Source: Actinomycetes bacterium
GTDB lineage: Bacteria; Actinomycetota; Acidimicrobiia; Acidimicrobiales; JAJZXF01
Length of the DNA: 36,855 bases
Assembly (NCBI GenBank): GCA_021802485.1
Contig: JAJZXF010000020.1
Span: 1 to 36,855, forward strand
Direction: 5' to 3'
Both the position numbers and the translations under genes were made by a program. Below, one piece after another: positions 30,824-36,855 of the stretch (position 1 is its first letter; the number at the start of each line of letters is the position of its first letter). Below the pieces are notes generated by a model. It saw nothing but the letters and a program-made list of their open reading frames with translations. It searched no databases and was not told the origin of the DNA.

Positions 30824-32070
30824 TTTCGCACCTGCCCATCGCCTTCGACGACGAACTTCGCACACGTAAGCTCCCTCAGCCCCATCGGCCCCCTCGCATG
30901 GAGCTTCTGGGTACTGATACCGATCTCCGCACCCAAGCCGAACTCACCGCCGTCGACGAAGCGGGTCGAGGCATTCACTAGGACGCACGCAGCATCCACC
31001 TCCTGGGTAAAGCGTCTAGCAGCCCGGATGTCGGTTGTCACTATCGCCTCGGAATGTCCGGTCCCGAACCGGTTTACGTGTTCAATTGCCGAATCCAGAT
31101 CGTCGACGACCGCAACTGAAAGCTTCAGATCCAAGAACTCCTTAGCGAAGTCATCATCTGAAGCTTGGCCAATGTCGCCCAGGATCGCCCGAGAGCGCGC
31201 GTCGCCCACGAGCTCGACGCCAGCGAGCGCAGAGCGCGCCACCGGGAGGAATTCTTCTGCAACGCGAGCATGCACTAGAAGCGACTCAGCGGCATTGCAC
31301 ACACTTGGACGCTGCATCTTCGAGTTGACGATGATCTCGAGCGCTATGTCGAGATCCGCTGCAGCATCCACATACACATGGCAATTCCCGTCCCCATCGA
31401 TCACGTAGGGCACCGTGGCGTTCTCGATCACCGAGGCGACTAGATCGTGGCCGCCACGAGGGATCAGGCAGTCGATCACCCCTCGCATCCGCATGAACTC
31501 GACCGCGGATTCCCTCGTAGTCATCTCAACAAGCGATACCGCGTCCGCCGGTAGGCCAGAGCGGCTCATCCCCTCTCGTAGAGCGGATGCTATGCGCTGG
31601 TTGGACCTAATCGCCGACGACGAGCCTCGCAGCATCACCGCGTTTCCAGACTTTACGCATAGCGCGGCAGCATCGCTAGTCACATTCGGCCTGTTCTCGT
31701 AGATGATGCCAATCACGCCCAACGGAACTCGCACCCGTCGAATGCGTAGCCCGTTAGGCCTCACCCATCCATCAATCACCTCCCCAACAGGGTCACCAAG
31801 AGCCGCGACCTCCCGTAGTCCAGAGGCCATGGACGCGACCCTCGCCTCGCTCAGTCGAAGGCGGTCAATAGCTGTAGCGGTCACGCCTTGACCCTCTGCG
31901 ACGCTGAGATCCTCCTGGTTCGCATCGAGAATCTCGGGTGCTCGCTCCTCGATCACGTCAGCCGCATAGCGCAGTCCGTCGTCCTTGGACGCGCTGGACG
32001 CCAAAGCAAGCACCCTCGCCGCGTTGCGGGCATTCACACCGAGATCTACAAGTGACGTACTTGAGTCCAT
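30820..32070 (-). CDS. proA: Gamma-glutamyl phosphate reductase ProA
   Basis: ProA catalyses the second step of proline synthesis: NADPH-dependent reduction of glutamyl-5-phosphate to glutamate semialdehyde. The 416-residue length is normal. Family parts include VPLGVIGIIYENRPNVT, KSGNAVMLRGSS, LIPRGG, the catalytic Cys in MQRPSVCNAAES, and GLGAEIGISTQKLHARGP near the end. A TAGGCT hexamer 5 bases before ATG 32070 suggests its own leaderless promoter although proB lies 133 bases upstream in the same direction. Its stop overlaps the start of the MoxR/CoxD-like gene by 4 bases. Confidence 0.97.
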   Translation of the reverse strand: MDSSTSLVDLGVNARNAARVLALASSASKDDGLRYAADVIEERAPEILDANQEDLSVAEGQGVTATAIDRLRLSEARVASMASGLREVAALGDPVGEVIDGWVRPNGLRIRRVRVPLGVIGIIYENRPNVTSDAAALCVKSGNAVMLRGSSSAIRSNQRIASALREGMSRSGLPADAVSLVEMTTRESAVEFMRMRGVIDCLIPRGGHDLVASVIENATVPYVIDGDGNCHVYVDAAADLDIALEIIVNSKMQRPSVCNAAESLLVHARVAEEFLPVARSALAGVELVGDARSRAILGDIGQASDDDFAKEFLDLKLSVAVVDDLDSAIEHVNRFGTGHSEAIVTTDIRAARRFTQEVDAACVLVNASTRFVDGGEFGLGAEIGISTQKLHARGPMGLRELTCAKFVVEGDGQVRK

Positions 32071-32075
32071 GCCTC

Positions 32076-32108
32076 AGCCTACCCGCGTGGCCTCGAGCAA
32101 GTGGCCAC
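32076..32108 (-). promoter_or_regulatory. proA promoter with adjacent inverted repeat
   Basis: On the minus strand TAGGCT (32081-32076) is a -10 hexamer 5 bases before the proA ATG. Just upstream, GTGGCC and GGCCAC (32087-32092 and 32103-32108) are inverted arms with a 10-base spacer covering the -35 position. This could be an operator or a hairpin in readthrough RNA from proB. Confidence 0.4.
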
Positions 32109-32194
32109 CGTCACGCCCCGCGACCACGACACGTCTCTAGGATGCGACGAGCATCTCACCAACGGGGTTTGAGTCTCCGAATGAAGTCACAACC

Positions 32195-32216
32195 CATCAT
32201 GGCTCACACCATGATG
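32195..32216 (-). terminator. Hairpin spanning the proB stop codon
   Basis: CATCATGG and CCATGATG form a perfect 8-base stem with a 6-base loop that contains the proB stop codon. No T run follows, so it is only a weak candidate for termination or for protecting the mRNA 3' end before proA. Confidence 0.3.
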
Positions 32217-33316
32217 ACCATATCGTCGCGATGGACCACCTCGCTTGGAACGTCCCTTGGCAACTCCGCCGTACGTAATCCTGCCCACCGTCGGAGTGAA
32301 TCAACGCCTATGCGTACCAAGCCCTTCGCAAACACCGTTTCGTCAGGACCCGCGATCTCGACCGCGTCCCCAGCGTCGAAGGCACCTTTCGCACCGAGGA
32401 CACCTGCTGCAAGGAGCGATCCACCATTCTTCACTAGCGCAGCATGTGCACCAGCGTCCACGATCACCTTGCCAGATGCGCCAAGGGCAAAGGCTATCCA
32501 CAGCTTCCTGGCTCCGATGCGCTGCTCGCGCGGTCTCGGATGCACGATCGTGCCGACGCCAGGCGTCATCGCTACCGCATCCTCGAGCACTTGGCTTCTG
32601 TTCGCGGCTGCAATCACCACACGCACACCCGACCAGCTGGCCATCTTCGCGGCTGCAAGCTTCGAGAGCATGCCGCCGCTGCCGATTCCATTTGCCGAGT
32701 CGACAGCAAGGTTCTCGATCTCGTGGTCGATCTCGATCACCTCCTCGATCAGGGTTGCCTCCCCGTCGAAATGGGACGCGTAGTCCAGCAGCCCGGCCGT
32801 GTCTGTCAACAGCACTAGCAAATCAGCTCCAAGCAGGTTTGCCACCAATGCAGCAAGCCGGTCATTGTCGCCAAATCTAATCTCCTCGTCAGCAACCGCA
32901 TCATTCTCGTTCACAATCGGTACCGCCCCGAGATCCAAGAGGTGGCTGAAGGTCCGCCGGGCATTCAAGTACCTGCTGCGGTCGACGAAGTCACCAAAGG
33001 TGAGTAACACCTGGCCAGCGACGAGCGACCTCTGCCTCAGTTGCCCCTCGTAGACACCCATAAGGCGGCTCTGGCCAACCGCAGATGCCGCCTGCAGCAT
33101 CTGCAGATCACGGGGCCTACCCTCCCCGGCGAGGCGCCCTGCGGCCCGAAGTGCAGACAGCCCCGCTATCACAGCTCCCGAGGTCACTATCACCACCAGA
33201 TGGCCTTGGGCTCGCAGGGATGCCACTTGGTCGCAAAGGTGTCCGACGGCGCTGACATCCACCTCTCCTTCTGCGTCCGTGAGCGATGTGCTTCCAATCT
33301 TCGCGACGATCAGCAT
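32204..33316 (-). CDS. proB: Glutamate 5-kinase ProB
   Basis: ProB catalyses the first step of proline synthesis: ATP-dependent phosphorylation of glutamate, usually feedback-inhibited by proline. The amino-acid-kinase domain has VAKIGSTSL, VIVTSGAVIAGL, PIVNENDAV, RFGDNDRLAALVA and GSGGMLSKLAAAKMA. The last ~85 residues form the usual PUA domain. The 370-residue length is normal. It lies 47 bases after obg and 133 before proA. An AAAGG about 13 bases before ATG 33316 is a weak ribosome-binding site. Confidence 0.97.
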   Translation of the reverse strand: MLIVAKIGSTSLTDAEGEVDVSAVGHLCDQVASLRAQGHLVVIVTSGAVIAGLSALRAAGRLAGEGRPRDLQMLQAASAVGQSRLMGVYEGQLRQRSLVAGQVLLTFGDFVDRSRYLNARRTFSHLLDLGAVPIVNENDAVADEEIRFGDNDRLAALVANLLGADLLVLLTDTAGLLDYASHFDGEATLIEEVIEIDHEIENLAVDSANGIGSGGMLSKLAAAKMASWSGVRVVIAAANRSQVLEDAVAMTPGVGTIVHPRPREQRIGARKLWIAFALGASGKVIVDAGAHAALVKNGGSLLAAGVLGAKGAFDAGDAVEIAGPDETVFAKGLVRIGVDSLRRWAGLRTAELPRDVPSEVVHRDDMVIMV

Positions 33317-33363
33317 TTGGTTATGCGACCTTTCCTATGGCCGCGCAGCCTGTGCACAGCAGC

Positions 33364-34656
33364 TCATTCGCCCTCGTCAGGTTCGAACGTGAGCTCTACG
33401 GGTCCCACCCTAACCGTGTCTCCGGCCTTCGCACCTGCTCTCGCGAGTGCGCGTTCAACGCCGAGACTCCGCAGCTTCTTCTGCACGTGCCTGACAGCAT
33501 CCTGATCAGTAAGGTCACTCAATGCAACGGCTCGCACTGCCAAGCGACCGCTCACAACAAACACCTTGCCGGCCAAGCGCGCCACCCTCACTCCTTCCGG
33601 CTCGGGACGCGAAACCACCGTCGATCTCCTCTGGGGCCCCCGCTGTGCAGCATCCTGGACCAACCCTGACAGCGCATATGTGAAGCTATTCAATCCAGCA
33701 CCTGTAACAGCAGAAATCTGTGACTCCGGCCAGACGCTGCTCGAGGTGGCAAGATCCACCCTCGAGCCAACGATGATCCGAGGCAGATCGGCCAGTTCGC
33801 TGCTATAGCGAGCTAGCTCACTGGTGAGGATGCGCTCTTGTTCCTCGGGCGACTCCATGCGATCCTGCGCGAGATCGACGAGCACGACCAGAGCTCTTGC
33901 CCTCTCGACATGCCGGAGAAATCGCTGGCCGAGCCCCCTACCATCAGCAGCGCCCTCTACGAGGCCAGGGATATCGGCCAAGACAACCTCTCGCTCGTCA
34001 GCGCCGTCTCCAATGCGAACGACACCGAGATGCGGTTGCAAGGTGGTAAACGGGTAGTCGGCGATCTTCGGTCTTGCAGCTGAGAGCCGGGAGATCAAGG
34101 TGCTCTTGCCGGAGTTCGGAAATCCGATCAGCGCAACGTCGGCCATGAGCTTCAATTCCAGTTGCAGCCAGCGTTCCTCTCCCTGCTCTCCCTGCTCAGC
34201 AAAGGCAGGTGCACGCCGGCTATTTGACAGGAAGCGCGCGTTGCCCATTCCACCATGCCCACCCTTGGCTGCAAGGAATCGATCTCCCTCGACCATCAAG
34301 TCTGCCAACACTTCGCCGCGGCGATAGCCATCAGTGCTGTGCGCATCGCCGCCGCCGAGTGATGCAACCACAGTTCCCTCCGGCACCTGCACGAACAGGT
34401 CCTCACCCCTTGGCCCATGGCGCTTTGCACCACTGCCGTGGCCACCGTCAGCGCCCCGCCTGTGCGGGTGGTCTTTGAATGCGAGCAGTGACGCGGTCTT
34501 GCGGCTCGCTACCAACCACACAGATCCGCCGCTGCCCCCATCCCCGCCATCCGGACCACCACGGTTCACATGCGCCTCGCGCCGGAACGATACCGCCCCC
34601 GCGCCACCATCGCCGCCCTTAGCATGAACGCGAGCCTCGTCGACAAAACCTTGCAT
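33364..34656 (-). CDS. obg: GTPase Obg/CgtA
   Basis: Obg is an essential ribosome-associated GTPase acting in 50S assembly and stress control. The glycine-rich Obg fold begins MQGFVDEARVHAKGGDGGAG. The G domain has GFPNSGKSTLIS (G1), YPFTTLQPHLG (G2) and LADIPGLVEGA (G3); the guanine-specificity position reads VGSRVD where NKxD is usual. A C-terminal OCT domain (about 340-430) ends VELTFEPDEGE. I chose ATG 34656 rather than 34716 because the Obg fold starts there and TAGTAT lies 7 bases upstream. Obg usually follows rplU-rpmA; here an IS607-type element lies upstream instead. Confidence 0.96.
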   Translation of the reverse strand: MQGFVDEARVHAKGGDGGAGAVSFRREAHVNRGGPDGGDGGSGGSVWLVASRKTASLLAFKDHPHRRGADGGHGSGAKRHGPRGEDLFVQVPEGTVVASLGGGDAHSTDGYRRGEVLADLMVEGDRFLAAKGGHGGMGNARFLSNSRRAPAFAEQGEQGEERWLQLELKLMADVALIGFPNSGKSTLISRLSAARPKIADYPFTTLQPHLGVVRIGDGADEREVVLADIPGLVEGAADGRGLGQRFLRHVERARALVVLVDLAQDRMESPEEQERILTSELARYSSELADLPRIIVGSRVDLATSSSVWPESQISAVTGAGLNSFTYALSGLVQDAAQRGPQRRSTVVSRPEPEGVRVARLAGKVFVVSGRLAVRAVALSDLTDQDAVRHVQKKLRSLGVERALARAGAKAGDTVRVGPVELTFEPDEGE

Positions 34657-34663
34657 CGCTGCA

Positions 34664-34669
34664 ATACTA
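34664..34669 (-). promoter_or_regulatory. -10 hexamer TAGTAT for leaderless obg
   Basis: On the minus strand TAGTAT ends 7 bases before the obg ATG at 34656, so obg has its own probable leaderless promoter and need not depend on genes beyond the IS607-type element. Confidence 0.5.
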
Positions 34670-34778
34670 CCGGCATACAGGAAACGCTCCCGCCATCCGA
34701 TCACCGAGCCACCCAATAATCACCGCATGCGACACTCTGTCGCGAAGATCAGAGCTTCATCCACTGAACCTCGGCTGG

Positions 34779-34970
34779 TCACCGGGAACCCAGAGGTGGG
34801 GACTCTTGCTGTTTGCTCTTGGCACTGCACTCGCAGCAGCAACTGCCGTTCCCCAAACCATCAGCAAACATCTCACTGACGGAGTAAGCCTTACCTGATA
34901 CAGCAGGCTTGGCTCTCTGGGCGGTTGAACTTCCAACCGTGCCGCTGTCGTGGGCAGATGCACGAGGCAT
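34779..34970 (-). CDS. Possible 63-residue cysteine-rich ORF after tnpB
   Basis: An ATG at 34970 overlaps the tnpB stop (TGATG). The 63 residues include a CCCEC cluster near residue 46 and end PPLGSR. There is no known motif. The region is also where a TnpB guide RNA would be encoded, so the frame may be incidental. A second frame of similar length overlaps it (34757-34963), which lowers confidence in both. Confidence 0.2.
   Translation of the reverse strand: MPRASAHDSGTVGSSTAQRAKPAVSGKAYSVSEMFADGLGNGSCCCECSAKSKQQESPPLGSR
34922..34939 (-). ncRNA. Hairpin at the candidate 3' end of TnpB guide-RNA scaffold
   Basis: On the minus strand, 31 bases after the tnpB stop, CGGTTGGAAGTTCAACCG forms a perfect 6-base stem with loop GAAGTT. 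In TnpB systems the guide RNA overlaps the 3' end of tnpB, and its scaffold ends in a hairpin at the transposon edge, followed by a guide copied from flanking DNA. If that holds here, the element ends near 34920 and the guide would be read from about 34921 downward. This is inferred from position and structure only. Confidence 0.35.
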
Positions 34971-36685
34971 CAGGCCACCGCCTTCTTAGGGCTGGGTGAG
35001 ACTCCGTCAAGTACGCCGACAGAGCCGGTGGCGACAACAGCTTCCCGATCAAAGGGGCGGTCCCCGACAGAACTGCGTCGGGCGGTCTTCCTCCCCCATC
35101 CATCAGCCTTGCGGCTTCCGGCTCGGGCACACCCCCGCGAACTGCGGGTGTCTTGGTCTCGCTCCCAGCCATCGGGGCGTATGGGTAGCTTCGACCAGTC
35201 GACCGGGGTTCCGGTCACAAGTTGTGCCAACAGGCACACTGCGGCGAGCTCTGCCAGAGCCGCCAGGTTCTTTGCTGCGTTCAAGTCTCTGTCGATGGTG
35301 AGCCCGCAGGCGTCGCAGTGGAACACCCGGGCGGTGCGGGGCAGGTCGGCTTTTTTCGTCCGACAGGCCGAGCACATCTTCGACGACGGGTACCACCGGT
35401 CGGCCAGCCACAGCGAGGACCTGTGCCAGGGGCACTTGTAGGCAAGCTGGCGGCGGTACTCGGCCAGGGCTGCGTCCGCCCACGCCCGGTTGAACCCGCG
35501 CTTGCCCCGGCCTTTGCGCCCCATGCCCGATACGCCCAGGTCCTCGACCACGTTGACGGCGAATGTGGTGGCAGCCCGGTAGCTCGCCTTGTGGATGGTG
35601 TCACGCCGTACATTTGCTGCCCCGGCATGAGCCTTGGCGAGGCGGGCCTGGTTCTTCTTTGACCGCTTGGAGCGGGCCTGCCAGCGGCAGGCGCTCTTGA
35701 TGTGGGTGCCGTCGGGACCGAAGCAGGCCGGTGAGCCCGTGCGGTACTGGCGGTCCATCCTCCGCTGGTAGCGGGAGATGTGCTTCGCTTCCTGCCTGGA
35801 AGCCCTCGGGTTCCCGGCCACGGCGCCGTCAGAGGAAGTCACCAGGGCAGAGATCCCCACGTCGTGCCCACCGACACCTTTGAGGGCTTTAGCAGAAGCG
35901 CCCCGCTTGGCGATGACGGCGAAGGATACGTAGGTCTTTCCCCCCTCAGTAACAAGGGTGGCCCGCAATATGCGGGCGGTCCCGGCCCCGATGCGCTGGC
36001 GTAGCTTGTCGGTGGGCTCCTTCACCCGCACGACGCCCACCACCGGGAGCTGGACGCGGTGGCGGTCTACCACCTTGATCGCCCCGGTGGTGAAGCTCAC
36101 CGACTGGCGCCCCCGACGCCCCTTGTGGCGGGGCCAGCCGACGCGGGGCCCCTTGCGCTTGCCCGAGGCCGAGTCGGAGTAGTTCGTGAACGCCTGAGCG
36201 AGTGCCTCGAAGCCCGACGAGTACGCTTCCTTGGAGTTCTCTGACCACCAGCCGACCCCCGGCACCACCTTGTCGGCGAACCTACAAGCCTCTTTGGCCG
36301 TTGCGCCCTGACGGAGCGCCAGAGTCTCATAAACCCGGCGGGCGTGGATGTGTTCGGATGCGGCCGCACGCTCACTGTCGGACCTGGCTGTGACCAGGTC
36401 CTTCTCGTCGTTCCAGATCTTGCGGAGCTGGGCCAGCTTCCATGGCACCGGGACCATCAGCTTCGCCCACTCGTCAGCCTCGGAAATGCTCGCCCCGGAG
36501 CGAAGAGCCAGCACCCGGTAGGCAGCTCTGGCACGTAGGTGCTCCTCCACCAGACCGAGCCCCCAGTTCCACGCGAAGCGCTTGGCTCCTTCGTGAGAGG
36601 CGATGGCCGGATGACGCACTGGTCGGTCCACCTCGAAACGATACGCCTGGTGCACCCAGCCCGGAGGAAGGTCGATCTTCGCCAT
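34970..36685 (-). CDS. tnpB: TnpB RNA-guided nuclease, IS607-type
   Basis: TnpB cuts DNA under guidance of an RNA made from the transposon end and is the ancestor of Cas12. The 571-residue protein begins with the family's PPGWVHQAYRFEVDR. The RuvC residues are present: Asp275 in GGHDVGIS, Glu381 in VVEDLG, and Asp466/468 in TIDRDLNAAKN. The zinc finger is intact (CSAC at 438-441 and CDAC at 457-460), so the nuclease may be active. TnpB usually has 370-500 residues. Here an extra ~50 residues (about 97-146) sit between IWNDEKD and WWSENSKEAYSSG, and they repeat residues 48-82. The long polar C-terminal tail (from about 500) may overlap the guide-RNA gene. The start lies 3 bases after the tnpA stop. 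Confidence 0.92.
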   Translation of the reverse strand: MAKIDLPPGWVHQAYRFEVDRPVRHPAIASHEGAKRFAWNWGLGLVEEHLRARAAYRVLALRSGASISEADEWAKLMVPVPWKLAQLRKIWNDEKDLVTARSDSERAAASEHIHARRVYETLALRQGATAKEACRFADKVVPGVGWWSENSKEAYSSGFEALAQAFTNYSDSASGKRKGPRVGWPRHKGRRGRQSVSFTTGAIKVVDRHRVQLPVVGVVRVKEPTDKLRQRIGAGTARILRATLVTEGGKTYVSFAVIAKRGASAKALKGVGGHDVGISALVTSSDGAVAGNPRASRQEAKHISRYQRRMDRQYRTGSPACFGPDGTHIKSACRWQARSKRSKKNQARLAKAHAGAANVRRDTIHKASYRAATTFAVNVVEDLGVSGMGRKGRGKRGFNRAWADAALAEYRRQLAYKCPWHRSSLWLADRWYPSSKMCSACRTKKADLPRTARVFHCDACGLTIDRDLNAAKNLAALAELAAVCLLAQLVTGTPVDWSKLPIRPDGWERDQDTRSSRGCARAGSRKADGWGRKTARRSSVGDRPFDREAVVATGSVGVLDGVSPSPKKAVA

Positions 36686-36688
36686 CAG

Positions 36689-36855
36689 CTACATGCTCAC
36701 ATCTGGCCGTATCAGTGCCATCGGACCTACATCGTGCTTGGCGCAGTTGAGCGCCTTCTCGGCTCGGTTCCGAGCGCCTCGGCGGCCGTAGAGGCGAGCG
36801 CAGAACGAGGTGAGCACCTCGGTCATGTCTCGCACCAGGTCGTCGTCGACTTCAC
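36689..36855 (-). CDS. tnpA: IS607-type serine recombinase TnpA, C-terminal fragment
   Basis: Only the last ~54 codons are inside the window; the first full codon starts at 36853. The frame reads EVDDDLVRDMTEVLTSF, then ARLYGRRGARNRAEKAL, and stops at TAG 36691-36689. This is the characteristic end of IS607-family serine recombinases. The catalytic serine and helix-turn-helix domains lie outside the window. The stop is 3 bases before the tnpB ATG, so the two are coupled. Confidence 0.85.
   Translation of the reverse strand, partial: EVDDDLVRDMTEVLTSFCARLYGRRGARNRAEKALNCAKHDVGPMALIRPDVSM

Larger units (their letters stand above)
34922..36855 (-). mobile_element. IS607-type element, cut by the window edge
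   Basis: A serine-recombinase tail (tnpA) and a full tnpB lie in the order and coupling of IS607-family elements. These lack terminal inverted repeats and move by serine recombination, so the outer end cannot be defined from repeats; the inner end is placed at the candidate guide-RNA hairpin. The element lies about 250 bases upstream of obg. The start of tnpA and the other end lie beyond the window. Confidence 0.7.

Overview
The window looks like a chromosomal segment of an actinobacterium, most likely of the Acidimicrobiia type. This is inferred from four things: moderately high GC, the RNase P RNA architecture, tandem YW-x-V-x-x-DGGIF-type repeats that I associate with acidimicrobial secreted proteins, and many genes that seem to lack ribosome-binding sites but carry a TAnnnT hexamer 5-9 bases before the start codon (leaderless transcription). 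No database search was possible, so the taxonomy is provisional.

Layout. Bases 1-4162 hold tRNA-His (minus), surE, a membrane GGDEF diguanylate cyclase and an FGGY-family kinase that probably starts at a non-standard codon. Bases 4374-8986 form a MoxR ATPase / DUF58 / transglutaminase operon with a 34-codon ORF wedged between its last two genes. Bases 9061-14317 carry a metallo-beta-lactamase-fold hydrolase, a KdpD-type sensory protein without a kinase domain, a small coiled-coil protein, xseB-xseA (exonuclease VII) and the RNase P RNA gene rnpB. A zinc-ribbon coiled-coil protein follows at 14318-15034.

Bases 15141-24267 are one minus-strand cell-surface polysaccharide cluster. It contains a Wzt-like ABC ATPase with a C-terminal carbohydrate-binding domain, three glycosyltransferases, three methyltransferase-fold proteins and a lipoprotein. 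Two methyltransferase-like/glycosyltransferase pairs are paralogous, so the cluster seems to have grown by duplication. The Wzm permease partner is not in the window. A VapBC toxin-antitoxin pair with a palindromic operator lies just upstream of the cluster.

Bases 25155-25997 have no convincing large gene. A secreted protein with six 42-residue repeats and a glycosidase-like C-terminal domain follows (25998-27683). Bases 27725-34656 are a minus-strand run: obg, proB, proA, a second MoxR ATPase, a CoxE-like VWA protein and a histidine phosphatase. It combines proline biosynthesis and a ribosome-associated GTPase with a MoxR/VWA chaperone pair. From about 34920 to the window edge there is an IS607-type element. 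It has the end of a serine recombinase (tnpA, cut by the window edge) and a TnpB RNA-guided nuclease with intact RuvC and zinc-finger residues. This TnpB carries an unusual internal duplication in its N-terminal half.
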